Below, piece by piece: positions 19,504-33,200 of a stretch of DNA of 64,000 nt (positions are counted from its first letter, which is position 1; every line of letters starts with the position of its first letter). The position numbers and the translations under genes are program-made. Below the pieces are notes generated by a model. It worked only from the letters and a program-made list of their open reading frames with translations, was not told the DNA's origin and searched no databases. This DNA comes from Chlorops oryzae (lineage: Eukaryota; Arthropoda; Insecta; Diptera; Chloropidae): the NCBI GenBank assembly GCA_020466095.1, contig CM035808.1, positions 819,501-883,500 of the forward strand, written 5' to 3'.

Positions 19504-22500
19504 ACTTTCATAGCAATTTGCAAAGGAACGTCAATGCCGAATTTCAAAGCCCTAGGACAACTCCTTCTATGATTTCCCAAAAAATGTATGGAGGTTAAGC
19601 GCTCGGCGAAAGAAATAGATCAAAGACTTAAGACGCGAACAGCTTGTCAAAAGCTTGTGTATTCGCTAAGCCTAGTTCAGACACCAACCGACATAGCGAA
19701 TACACGAACCTTGGCGACGACTTATTCCATACACAAACTAATTTAGCAAAGACAACATTTTGTGTCTTAGCTAGGAAAGTTGGTTTTGGTGCGGGTCTGC
19801 GCTATGCCTGTTGGTGTCTGAACTCTGTTCTGATATCGGACTTTGAGTGGGCGTAGCACAAAAAGTAGGCGTGGCAGCGTTACGAAGTTAAACTTTTCCC
19901 ACTCTGGGGCACATGATTAACCTATGTTCCGAATTTGAGGACCGTGGGTTCAAAATTGTGGATTTTGGCAAAACCCGTGTTCTGTTTGAGGGGGTTGGGG
20001 GGGTTCGATTTCGAAAATTTTTTTCGGAATCTCTTAGACAATCACGGAAGAACGTCCATGCCAAATTTCAAGGCCCTAGGGCAACTCCTTCTATGATTTC
20101 CCAAAAATGTATGGAGTCAAGCTCCTTATGCGAGTAAAAACACCTTTGAGAGGGCGTAGCACAAAAAGTAGGCGTGGCAGCGTTACGAAGTTGAACTTTT
20201 CCAACTCTGGGGCACATGATTAACCTATGTTCCGAATTTGAGGACCGTGGGTTCAAAATTGTGGATTTTGGCAAAACCCGTGTTCTGTTTGAGGGGGTTG
20301 GGGGGGTTCGATTTCGAAAATTTTTTTCGGAATCTCTTAGACAATCACGGAAGAACGTCCATGCCAAATTTCAAAGCCCTAGGACAACTCCTTCTATGAT
20401 TTCCCAAAAACTGTAAATGGATTCGAGGCTCAAAACACATTTGATTGTCGAGTAAAAACAATTAGTGAGAGGAGCAATGTCAGCTAAACGAAAGTGGGTT
20501 TTGGCTTCGAAATGACTTTTCAACAGTTCTTGGGGAATCATAGGGGTTACCTATGTTCGAAATTTGATGGAGTTCTTCCGTGGATTGTCTAAGAATTCCT
20601 GAAAAATTTTGCAACAACCCCTCAAATTGAAACGGGTTGGGGTTGCATTTCAAATTTTTGCCTCGGAATTCTAGACATAGGTTAAGATGTCCAATGAAAA
20701 TTTCAAACTCTAACGCGCAACCCTTCTATGATTTTTGCTCAAAATGTTATGGAGTAAGACTTACCTCCATACATTTTTGGGAAATCATAGAAGGAGTTGC
20801 CCTAGGGCCTTGAAATTTGGCATGGACGTTCTTCCGTGATTGTCTAAGAGATTCCGAAAAAAATTTTCGAAATCGAACCCCCCCAACCCCCTCAAACAGA
20901 ACACGGGTTTTGCCAAAATCCACAATTTTGAACCCACGGTCCTCAAATTCGGAACATAGGTTAATCATGTGCCCCAGAGTTGGAAAAGTTCAACTTCGTA
21001 ACGCTGCCACGCCTACTTTTTGTGCTACGCCCTCTCAAAGTCTTTTTACCGCATAACAGAGTTTGACTCCATAATTTTTGGTAAATCATTTATGAAGAGT
21101 TGCCCTAGGGCCTTGAAATTTGGCATGGCGTTCAATTCCGTGATTGTCTAAGTTTGCGAAATATAAAGATTTCTAGGCTTGAAATTGGCATGACTCCCTC
21201 ATGCTAACCCTTCCAAAAAAAGGTTTAATGACCCCCACCCTCAACAAAGATTCCAAAACACAATTTTGAACCCACGGTCCTCAAATTCGGAACATAGGTT
21301 AATCATGTGCCCCAGAGTGGGAAAAGTTTAACTTCGTAACGCTGCCACGCCTACTTTTTGTGCTACGCCCTCTCAAAGTCGTTTATCAAAGAGTTGACCC
21401 AACATTTGGAACATAGAAGAGTTACCCAGCCTAAATGCATGACTTTTCCTAGCTAAAGACAAAAATTTGTCGATCTGAACTAAATTAGTTGTGTATGCCA
21501 AAATCCACAATTTTGTATTCGCTCATCGGTCCTAATTCGAACTAGGTTAATCATACACAGAGCTTTGGACAAGCTTTCGAACTTCTAACGTCTTGCACCT
21601 ATTTCTTGTGCAGCCCTTCAAATCTCTCCATCACATATTTGGAACCCATCATAAAGCAGTAGTTCTAGGCTTAGAAAATTTGTGCATTGGACTTCAATTT
21701 GTCATGTGCTATGAAATTCACAAACGAAATTTTGAAATGAACCACCCCAAATGACCTTTGGATTTCATACATTTGAAAGGAAATCAAGAAGTAATTGTCT
21801 AGGGCTTGAAATTTGGCTGCGACGTTCTTCAGTGATTGTCTAAAGATTCCGAAAAAAATTTTGAAATCGAACCCCCCCAACCCCCTAATAAGTATTTATT
21901 CTACGGATTTTGCAATTAAATCCACAATTTTGAACCCACGGTCCTCAAATTCGGAACATAGGTTTAATCATGTCTACCCAGGTTGGAAAATGTTTGAACT
22001 TCTAACGCTTTGCCAGCACTTTTTGTAGCAAAATACGCACTTTTCCCTCTCAAAGTGTACATTTTACTCGCAATAAGGAGCTGACATCAAATTTTCTGGG
22101 AAATTCATAGAAGATTTTGGCTAGGCCTGAAATCTGTACATGACGTTTTTCTGAGATTTGTCTAGTTTGATTCGAATAAAATTTTCGAGAGAGTCCAGGA
22201 ACCCCCCCAACCCCCTCAAACAGAACACGGTTTTGCCAAAATCCACAATTTTGAACCCACGGTCCTCAAATTCGGAACATAGGTTAATCATGTGCCCCAG
22301 AGTGGGAAAAGTTTAACTTCGTAACGCTGCCACGCCTACTTTTTGTGCTACGCCCACTCAAAGTCCGATATCAGAACAGAGTTCAGACACCAACAGGCAT
22401 AGCGCAGACCCGCACCAAAACCAACTTTCCTAGCTAAGACACAAAATGTTGTCTTTGCTAAATTAGTTTGTGTATGGAATAAGTCGTCGCCAAGGTTCGT

Positions 22501-22700
22501 GTATTCGCTATGTCGGTTGGTGTCTGAACTAGGCTTAGCGAATACACAAGCTTTTGACAAGCTGTTCGCGTCTTAAGTCTTTGATCTATTTCTTTCGCCG
22601 AGCGCTCAACCACCATACATTTTTTGGGAAATCATAGAAGGAGTTGTCCTAGGGCTTTGAAATTCGGCATTGACGTTCCTTTGCAAATTGGCTATGAAAT
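19504..22700. repeat. 3.2-kb imperfect palindrome built of ~300-bp units
   Basis: The outer arms 19504-20003 and 22201-22700 are near-exact inverse complements about a centre near 21102; a 70-codon open frame is identical in both arms (19644-19856 + and 22348-22560 -). A ~303-bp unit (GGCGTAGCACAAAAAGTAGG ... TATGATTTCCCAAAAA) occurs twice head to tail on the plus strand (from about 19850 and 20153), then about four times inverted (about 20750-21040, 21060-21380, 21720-22060, 22080-22350). Inner copies, especially 21400-22200, are badly decayed or corrupted. Short open frames here are unit by-products. It could be a foldback transposon, a satellite inversion, or an assembly artefact; no terminal signature fixes the class. 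Confidence 0.85.
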
Positions 22701-22966
22701 TCCAAAAAAATTTTCGAAATCGAACCACCCCAAGACCTTTGGATTTTACTGAAAGGGATAAGAATAATTAGTTTTGGTGCTTAGCTCGGTTTTATAGATT
22801 TTAATAATTTAATTTTGTTCATAAGTATATGTTTTTTTTTTACATTTTTCAATTAAAAAAATATTTATACATTACATATATTTGCAAGTTTATCTTCTAT
22901 CGGGGATAAAATGTGATTTTATGAACTTTGACGCATTTTGAGAGAACTTTTGATAGCAAAAATTAA

Positions 22967-23120
22967 CCCTCTAATGCTACATTATTCTCCAATAAAAAAA
23001 AAATCATGTAATTAAGACTAATTTTGGGCTAGAGAAAACCAAATCTGAAAATATTTTTTAATTTTTTCTTTAGTTTATTCGAATAAAATCCATTTAGAGA
23101 CGGTGCCAGGAATAATAGGG
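22967..23120. mobile_element. TTAA-flanked short element (piggyBac-like ends)
   Basis: TTAA (22963-22966) then CCCTCTAATGC...; right end ...AATAATAGGG then TTAA (23121-23124). TTAA duplication with CCC termini is the piggyBac pattern. The inverted repeats are short and imperfect, so confidence is moderate. Confidence 0.45.
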
Positions 23121-23124
23121 TTAA

Positions 23125-24224
23125 GGAAAGATGAAGTTGTTTGTAAACAAAATTTAAATTAATAATTAGGAATTCTTTATATAAATTGTGTAGTTTTCTG
23201 GCAGTAAAGTAGTTTTATATTTAATTCAAATAGAAAACTAAAACGAAAAAGTGGAGCATCATTAAATGCAAAGAATGAATACAAGAACTCTTCAAAATTG
23301 AAAAAAAAAAAAGATCAAAAAAATTTTCGAGGGGTTTTAAATTATTGTCTCTCGAAATGCGTTAACGGTTAAGAAAAAAACACTTGTTACCCCGCGTTAT
23401 CTCCTCTTTCACATTTGAGTTTAAGCTTTAAATTAATTTAAATAATACAGAGTTAAGTTCTTTTTTTAGATTAGTTTAATCTGAAGCTTATAAATTAATA
23501 TTTCAAAAAAAAAAAAAAACTAATTAAAAAAAAGTCCTACACACGCGTACCAACGTAGCGCAATGCGCATGTTTAAGTCACATGTTAATTTCAAATTTCC
23601 ATTACGGCTGGCGTTTTCTTAGGACAAGCTGAGTCTGGCAAAAGAAGCTACACTCTACTCGCTGTAATTTTCAGTTCTCTTTTACGTTACGTTAAGTTAT
23701 GTTATGTAATGTTAGCTGACCTTAATGCATACAATTCGCTTATGTCTTTTAAAGAAAACTAAATTCAACATTTAATTATTATATTAAACCAAAGAAAATA
23801 CGTTTTAAAATTAAACTTTGAGCAAAAAAGGAATACAGCGTTCAATAAGAAACAATAAAAAGAATCAAAATAAAATGGACAATCCTTTTATATATATGTA
23901 TATGTATGTATATCTTATGAATGATCATTTTCTAAGCGATCTTGTCGCGTCATAAGGTAACTATTTTTAAACGCTAACACACACACACAAGTGCAAATTA
24001 CAAAGGCGCGCTATGGAAATAAAACAATTCTTCTGCATTTTAAACACTTGAACACTTTTCTTAGCAATTTTCCTGCAAAAATTCAAAGCAGCTTTACGAA
24101 TATTTTTTTGAATTGAATATTATATATTTTACTTCTTTCCTTCTATTTGTTTTTTGTGGTTTTTGCTTTTCTGTACTTATCTTCATACTATCCATATTAT
24201 TCAAGTTCGCTTCCTAAGCTTACT
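23125..24224. other. Intergenic, downstream of Dlic
   Basis: A/T-rich sequence between the palindrome and the Dlic stop (convergent genes). It should contain the Dlic 3' UTR on the minus strand. No other gene was seen. Confidence 0.5.
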
Positions 24225-27200
24225 TCAACATTCAGTTTGTGAGAAATCCATTTCTTTTCTTACGCTTTTCGCCAAGCGATCTAGCTCTGCTGCAGCGTCA
24301 CTCCGCACGGAAATTTTTGTCGGGTGTAAGCATAGCGCCATCACCGTTCATCCGTGGTGAGCTTGCTGCATTGGGCGTGCCTACCGAATTGGGTGATCCT
24401 GATTTTTTATGCAGAAGTGAGTTGAAAAAATTGGCCAGGACTCCTTCTCCACCAGGCGTTGCAGGATTCAGTTTCGCGTCCATCTGAAATTTATACGATT
24501 AAAGGTAGTGTAAATAGGTTAGCTTGTATCCGAATAACAGTTTCGACAGCCACCCAACCCAGTTGCTCAAATCATAGAGATTCATATTGATAAATTGGAA
24601 AAATGCCTCTCGCTTACCTTCTTCGGTGAGCTCTGTCCAGCGCTGCCTGGTGTACGTGTCGTTTTATTGCCAGCTGCCTGTGATCGCAAAGGCGAGTCGC
24701 CGCGCGCTTGGCCGCCTTGCTTGAGTATTTCCAGTTGCCGCGCGAGGAACGCTTGTTCATCCTCGGTTTGCACTTCTATTTCACGATTTGAAACAGCCTG
24801 CAGAAAAAAAAAAAGATCAACTTTATTAGAAACCGCGAACAACTCCGATGAAAATGTACGAACTTTTCTCGATGGCGGCGCCTTTATAACGTCTGTGTAG
24901 TAGTCCTCTGCTTTGCATGAATGCATATTCTCGTACAAAATACTAATTTTCTTCAAGCTATCCCAACCCGCAGGACTGCAGCAAAAAGTCGTTTGAAATT
25001 AATTTAAATGAATTGAATTAAATTAAATTAAATTAAAAACTAAGGTTAAAAGGTCTCACATTAAGACTGCATCCTTCTCGACGACTAGCGCAGGCGTTCG
25101 GAATGGTAGACCGTATATTCGATGTGTCAGATATTTATAGAGGAGATCACAGTTTTTGTCTTCTTTAACGCTTGTGTAAAAAAGTGATGTGCCATGTTGT
25201 AAGCAGAATCGTCGTATCCATTGTTGAATGAAATCGAAATGCTCATCCCGGTAATCGTGCTCCTTTTCCAGAGTGGCCATGTAGTCCGTCTGCGAAAAGA
25301 AATGCGTGGTTATGTGTTATGTTGAGGAAGTCTGTGAGGAAAAGGAAGGATGAAGAAAGAAAGTGCACTACTCTCACCTTTGAGACCACAACGACCATGT
25401 CCAGGCCGAGATTCGTTGTCAGCGCACCATCGGTTAGTGGCAACAGGTCGTCCTCGTCGATGGAATTGTTTACCATCGTACGTTTGACTGGTGTGCCTGG
25501 ATCGAGGTCATCGCCGACTTCGCAATACGTTTGCCACGTTGTGACCAGTCGTTGGCGTGCTGCCTGTTTATCTTGAGGATCAAGATTCAGACTCTCTATA
25601 TGATCGGAGAGTACTTTGATCCAGTGGTTCAGCTGATCTAACCATGCCCATGGCTGAGTCATGGACACTGTCAATATGATGAGGGTGTGTGCAAAATTTG
25701 TTTCATTTAAAGCAAAGCGTAACAAATTCGTATGGCCTGGATCGCCATCTAATATCCAAACGCTCAGTCGAGTCGTGTCTACCAAAACAAAGGGGGGGAG
25801 GGGGAGAGAATGAATATCTTACTATGTAGTATGGAAATTATTTTCAAGATTTTATGGATTGAACTTACCATCTCTATACTCGTCTTTGACGTCTATGTAT
25901 GCGTATTCCAAACCGGACCCCTTCTTCGGGTTCTCCACGCCCTGCAGTTTTGCGATCAACGTCGTCTTGCCCGTCGCATTATCGCCTAATACTAGAACAG
26001 ATTTGTTTGTTGGAAGTTTTGTGCTGCCCTGTTTCTGAACTTCACTCAATATTTCTGACCTGAAAATAAAGGAAATTAATTATTAATTACAACTGATTAA
26101 TCTTTCCGGATGCTAAGTGTAGACAATTCAATTGAGAAATTGACTAAAAACGAATCACAATGAATCATTCATTCAGACAGTTCAAATAAAGACCGAAAAC
26201 GACACGTAATAAGCAATGACCTCGAGTCTCTCTGAACTATTTAGTAATGACCGACAGACGTTTCCATCGCCCACGCAAAACGTTTTCTAGAGAATTTCGA
26301 GAGCAAGATGCACGCCCAAATAAAGCATTGGTCGGTGGTCGGTCATTACATGTTTTCAAGTGTGCATTTGACGACGACTCATTTCAAATTCAAATTAGGA
26401 CGCAATGATGTTTTCTAAACAAATCAGCAAGACTTTTACGATTTGTTCTTGAAAAAAAAAAAAAAAAAAAAAAAAATACCCATAGCAGAAGAAGGAGAAC
26501 AGCGGGGCCGTAAAAATCAATTTGTATGAAAAATTTTTCATTTCAGCATTTTCAATCTTTTCACTTTTAAGGGAATCCCCAAAATATTCAAAACAAATTT
26601 TATGGAAGCGTTTGTATTTTTCGAAAATTTGAATAATATTTCGAACAAATTATCTCTCAAATCAAAAAAAAAAAAAAAATAAATAACCCTTCTAAAGCTA
26701 GGATCCCACTATCTGCGCAAATAGCACAATCTGAACCGATTTTCATCGGGCAAAGATCGGAAAAAATTTCAAAAATTTTTACATTGACTTTTGAGTCTCA
26801 AATTAGTGTTGTATATTATCAAAATTATAGCGGGGAGCAATAAAATTGATACAAAAATCATTCCAGACGATCACTCTGGTCAGCATTAGAGGGCCAAAAA
26901 TTTCGTTCACACTATCCGTGCATTAATTGCGCAATAAATCGGCGCATTGCGCAGATAGTGAGATTCAGGCTTGAGACATTTTTTCACATAGTTCTAAGAA
27001 CGATCAAGAAAATAAAATTATTCAGCCATGCGCTCTAGAAATCGAATCCGAATAAAACAATTCGAAATCAATCAGATTTCAATAGAAATTTTAAGCTATT
27101 TCGAGTTTTTTTTATGGGGATTCGATTTCTGGAGCATGACCTGTATGTAGACTTTTAAACCTTAAAAAAAAAACCACATATTTTTAGAGAAAATACCTAA

Positions 27201-30200
27201 AATTTTTCGTTTCGAAAATCAATGAAAAACGATTCTAGGAAGATTTTTTTTTAAATACTGTTTTCGTGTTAAGAAGACAAAATTGATTGATTGATTTATT
27301 CATATTATTTAGCTACACACATCATATCTCATATCGTTCAGAGATCTAATAATTCATGCTAAGTCCATAAGATGTCCTAAAAATAGAAATCTGTAAGCTA
27401 GTGTAATTTAGTATTTATTATAATAATGCCTCGGAATTTGAATATGTAAAAAAATGAAGAAAAAAAAAATACAAAAAAAAATGCAAAAAAATCAAAATAT
27501 TAAAAAAAATTCAAACAAAAATGCAAAAAAATTCAAAATACATATTCAAAAAAAATTCAAAAAAATCCAAAAAAAAATTCAAAAAATTTAAAAAATCAAA
27601 AAAAAAATTCAAAAATTTTAAAAAAATTAAAAAAAATTAAAAAAAATTAAAAAATTCAGTCAAAAATTCCAAATTAGTTCGATTTAGTATGATTATTAAA
27701 ATTTTGAATTGTCAAATTAATCAAAAAAAGCTTACTTCAGTGAATAAAATATTCAAAAAGCACAGTTAAATGCAAAAAAATTCAAAATATTCAAAAAAAA
27801 TTCAAAAAAATCAAAAAAAAAAATTCAAAAAATTTAAAAAAAATAAAAAAAATTTAAAAAAATCAAAAAATTCAAAAAAAATTAAAAAAATTTCAAAAAA
27901 ATCAAAAAATTCACAGTCAAAAATTCCAAATTAGTTCGATTTAGTATGCCTATTAAAATGTTGATTTGTCAAATTAATAAAAAAAAAGCCTACTTCAGTG
28001 AATAAAATATTCAAAAAGCACAGTTAAATGCAAAAAAAATTCAAAATATTCAAATAATTCAAAAAAAAATTCAAAATATTCAAAATCCGAGCTCTAATTA
28101 TAATTATAGGAAACAAGATTTCAAAATATTTCAATGCTTTCCTGGACAACCAATGAGTGCAAAAAAAAAATTGAATAGTATCAATTCCAAGGTCGGTAAT
28201 CAAATTGAAAAAACAAAATTTCAAATCAAGTTTCACGTGACCACCCAGAAACGGGCAATTTTCACGTCTCCTTCCTCGCAAGGACCATTCCATTACTTTG
28301 TTCAATTATTCAATAGACAATTTTTGAGTGGACTTTAAAAGGAATGTTGAATAACAATTAGGATAATTGGAAATATAACATGGAAAAATATTGCTGCACT
28401 CAATTCGAATTTTCAATGCATTCCAACAATCAGGCCAGACGTTCACGCAAGTGTGTCACATCAAAAGTCGTTCAAAAAAAAAAAAAAAAAACTATTACGC
28501 AGAAACTTCCGCCTCGGTTAACATTTTCAAAGGAATTATTCAATGAAATACCTATATTCTTAGAAAAACTAAATGCGTCGAAAGATTTAAGCAGTGAGCA
28601 GAGTAGAAAAAAAAACGACATCGCAAAAAAAGAGTTCCTTTCCTTGTTGTTCTCATATCGATTTTCGTGTTTCTGTGTTTTACACTCAAACTTTTCGACC
28701 AAAAAACGCACGCATATGTATATGCAATGTTTATAGTAGGTTCAAAATTCGCTTAGATCATCATTATAATGAATCTATTTCGTTTTGGTAGCGCCAAAAC
28801 GTTTTAGACACGATAAAAAAATATTTAAAATTTATCTATTTAATTATCCTTTGATGCCGTGACTGCTTTTTCACTCCCATATGGCTACACATGAGCGCAA
28901 ATTAGGAACGGCCGACAATCGACTTCGTCTTGTCGCTTGAGCACTCACCAATATCAATCGCGTTGGCATGACACCGGCAAATTGGACATAACAAAAACAA
29001 AATTCCCTCTTTTCTGCTCATTTCGAGGAGGACTTCAAGTGTAGAAAGTCTTTGTTATTCGTCCTTTTTTATTTAGATGCGATTTGACATATTTTCGGCA
29101 TTCTTTTAGGCCGAAAATGAGAGCTAATTAGATAAGATTGAAAAGTTATCCAAAAAAATGCTTTTGACCAAACGCCGTTCTCGCAGCGAAAGTAGAAAAA
29201 TAGTGGATCCGAAATCAAATGCCAGCCCATCTCCTGCCGATGATACGATAAAGCATGAGCATTCACGTCGCAGCCAAACGCTGGATAAGCGTCCCTATTT
29301 GGAGCGTATGGAAACGGTTCCGGGAATGGGACGTCGCATGACATCTGCAGAACTTATTTCGGAAGCAAAACTATACCTTGGCAGCATGATTTATTCATCG
29401 AACGGCAATTTAGCATCTAACCCGACAGCCAGTGGTAAGTCAAAGAGCGGAATTCATGTTCTTTCTTCATATTTACTTCATTGGTGCCTTCACGCGCTCT
29501 CACTCTCTCTCTATTAGTGGGTGGAGTACGGCTGCTCAACACGCGACGTCCAATTACACCGCGGGAACCAGGTCGTGCCCTGTATGGGAAAGTTGCATTG
29601 GCCGGCCGACCGCCAAGTGCTTTTTCGTAAGTTTACTCTCAATCCATACTACTGAGCTCAATTCATCAGAAAACTTTTACCACACATACAGCATGAAATA
29701 CTTGCGAAATGAAGTGCCACGTACTCCAAAAACGCCATCGTTGGCACCAATCCAAGCACAGAGGTCTTTAGATTTAGATACAATGCCGCAATTCAAGACG
29801 AAGCAGCGTTCGAACTCCATTGATGTGGCCGACCGATTATCCCTCAAAAGCAGCGGTTCAGTTTCTCCAAGGATAACAAAAGCAATTCCAAAGAAATTGC
29901 CTTCCTTAGAAGTCAAAGGCATCGCTATAGGCGTCGGTAAGTACAGAACAATCATAAATAAATTTTTTTTATTTATGAATTTAAATTCGTTCAATAAACA
30001 GAGGCGGTGGCGGTGGCCAAAACAACTGCTCTTCGAAATGATTTGGAAAGGCGAGCTTTTGGTGCCGATCCGAGTGACACAGATAAAGTCATTAGTATTC
30101 TAACGTCAAGGACATTTTTGAACACAAACTGCAACGTCTTGACACAATCCACAACCGAGAAGTTAATCGAGCTCTTGAAAGAGCACGCTGGACTAAAGGA

Positions 30201-33200
30201 TTGTTCAGAAGCGACCGTGCAGCACATAACCTCGGTAAATTCCAAAACATGCACATGTGTCCTAGACAAAAGGTCGAATTAATTCTCGTTCTCATAGATT
30301 TTGACCGAGCTTTACGGACGCCTTCGTCAGAGGGAGAAGAATTTCAAACGCGCCTTTATATTGGGCGGACTCTATGGCCTCGTGGAGAGCACATCACCCA
30401 GAATATTGCTTGCCGTTGCGAGAGTCGTCTTAGCGGTAAGTCAAAAAGCTCTCAATCTGAACACTAGCGCAATGATTTTCGTTGTTGAATTTCCCATCAT
30501 ACATACATACATACATACATGCACATAGCTTCGTGTTACGGGCAGTAATTTGACGGGCGCCTGCAAACTGATCTTCAAAGTGGCACGCAATGAGCAGCAC
30601 GATTCGCTTTTTTATGACAATGACCTGCTCGAGTTACTCATCGATGGATTGGGACGTGCCAGTCCAGTCGATGATGCGGAGGCTTGCATTTACGGTTATG
30701 GGTCCATACGATTTCTAACGAGCTCGAGTGGTGAGGAACGCTCAAAGGATATGCAGCAAATGATGACGAACGATTTCAATAGAAATTACATCGAAGTTCT
30801 TCGATTGCCGCGCAAGCCGGCAACAGCTCCGGCTGGTGGCAGTAAGAATCTATATAAGGATCGATTCAAAAAGCTCAGTAAGCAGTGCACTTTGGTGGAG
30901 CGTCTGGCACGGCACGGCGCCGTAGAGCTAATGGTCTTGCATTTACAAATCCTGAATGAAGCTGGAGCGACAAAAAAGCTGACCGGCCCACCATTGCACT
31001 CCTTGTATCAATTATCGGCTGCTCTCCGTGCTTTAGCTGACGTCCGCCAAATCTCGTGTTCCATGGAAAACGATCTATTTGTTGGCGAGGCACACTATTT
31101 AGGTCATAAGGTGCTTTCGTCATCGGTTCAATTGGAATTGGCATGTCCACATCTTATTCGCGCAGCAGAAATTTCGATCGGTGAACTGGAAGTGCAGTGT
31201 AATGTTATCAGGAACATTGAGGTAAGACAATCATCAAAAACCTTTCGATATTTTAATACTCTCTCTCTCTCTCTCTTATAGCATACTCTCCGAAGACGAA
31301 AACTGCTGTAAGGCTATGGCGAGCTACACAGCGCGAATTGGTATTTTAGCGGGTCCATTCCTTCAGCTATTCAATGTAGCCTCCGAGAAACTGTTGACTT
31401 TATTCAGCCGATTGGGCTACATACTGGGCAATATAATGGCCAAGTATGATGAAGCAAGGATTCAGGTAAAATCATCGAACAATATGATGAAATCATTATA
31501 TATTTTTCTATCCAGTTTTATCACAACGACGTCGCAATGGAGTACTTCCTCAAGGTTATGCAATTATACGCAAAGGAGCCGCTAACGCTTCATAACGCCT
31601 TTGGAGACACAGTGAAAGATGTCCTTGTGAAAATGATACGCGTGGTCGCGAATATGAGTGTGAACTGCGAGGTTGGTTTCGGTCTCGGGAACACACATGC
31701 ATTGGGTGCATTGCTATTGCTGTTGCTGGCGGCAAACAATAAACAAATCGTGGATACCCAAGAGGTATTTAATCTCAAATAAAGAAAAATTAATTCTATT
31801 AATGCTTTGAGTTACAGGAAAATAATTCCCAAGAACTGACACTAGCCACTTTAGGTGCCCTGCACAATTTATGCTTCTACCAGGAACAGAATTCCACACC
31901 GGCCCATGTAATCGAATCGGCTGATTCGCTTCAGGCCACGCTGCTCGATGTGACGGAAGCGCTTTATTCGATATTGCATAGAGGCAACGATACAATTGTG
32001 ATTGTGGAAGCGGCTCGGGTCCTCGGTAACGTGACGCGCAACGATAAAGCGAGAAAATATTTCTGCAAGTGTGGTGGCCTGCCGCTTATAGTTGAATTCA
32101 TTCGTCGGCGTGTCGACGAGGATATGGATTTCCCGGATTATGATTTGAAGGCCTGTGCGGCCGGAGTTCTAGTTAACCTGCTCGGCGATACATGCAATCG
32201 TGCGCCTTTCTTGCAGCTCAATGGATTTTCGCTTCTGTCCGATCTTTTGAGGATTGCTTTGATGAAAAATCATGATTGGTTTTTGGCCACCGTTGCTTGT
32301 CAGGCATTCTGGAATCTGTTTCTCGATTCACCACACATGACGGCCATCTGTGATGAGCACTCGCTGGATGTAATTTGTGATTTATTATCAGATTATCTAG
32401 ATGAAGATCTTTTCGATGGGGAGCCCGATCAGCAATGGGAGGACTTTGCAATGGTCGCAACGGATTTGTTGGAGAGAATACAGAACAATTTCGAACAAGA
32501 GAATCAAGGAAAAATGGAGCGTCCTTCTGTTGATCATGAGAACGCGAACGCGACGACGACCACGACGATGACGATGATGTCTTTATTGCAGGGATGGGAA
32601 AATGATCTTTTCAACAAATTTCTATTTATTAAATAAAAATTCCGTTTTTTGCTATTTGTGCCAGTGTTGGAAAAATAGGTGTAATTGTACCTTTTTCGGC
32701 CCTTTTTCACTTCAAAGGTACATTAGGTACATTTTGTCATTTTAGGTACAATTTCAAGAGGAAGAAATTTTGTTAGTGAATGAATGGTGAAAGGTCTGCT
32801 GTGGTTATCCGCGACTACTCCTGATTCTATTGCAACATTCTCATGAAATTTAGACAGAAGCGGCATTAGCCGTCAAGAATATATGTCACGGGTTGGTCAT
32901 CGAAATTGGAATAGATTACTCCATCGTATTAGTAGGTACTTCTCGTTTTGCTAGACAATGTTTTCGTTCGGGAGTGAATAACACCTTCTCTCGATGACAT
33001 TGCCATTAGAATTGATATGAATAATATCTCCATTAAATGACCATGTCATCAGATTTGAGAAGTACTCAAATATTCCCCTTGATGTCTTCGGTGAAAACAT
33101 TAATAATTTACCATTTATGAGAAAAACCGGCTGGGTATATTATTTGTCATTTATGAAAAATATTCTGGCTGGGTATATTAGGTACACTTTACTATATTTA

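Larger units (their letters stand above)
26060..29157. other. Distal part of Dlic intron 1, upstream of the nested gene
   Basis: Apart from the two repeats listed at 26695 and 27430, this is A/T-rich intron. The 5' UTR and promoter of the nested ARMC2-like gene should lie in about 28.8-29.15 kb. Short frames such as 28380-28736 have no protein-like composition. Confidence 0.5.

Noticed and set aside
19644..22560. Repeated 70-80 codon ORFs in the palindrome (MINLCSEFEDRG..., MSKACVFAKPSS...)
   Set aside because: They occur on both strands in every repeat unit, lack family features, and decay without frame conservation; treated as by-products of the repeat.
27430..28090. Spaced A-rich repeats considered as a CRISPR-like or regulatory array
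   Set aside because: Irregular low-complexity A tracts in an animal intron with one tandem duplication; no spacer-repeat structure.
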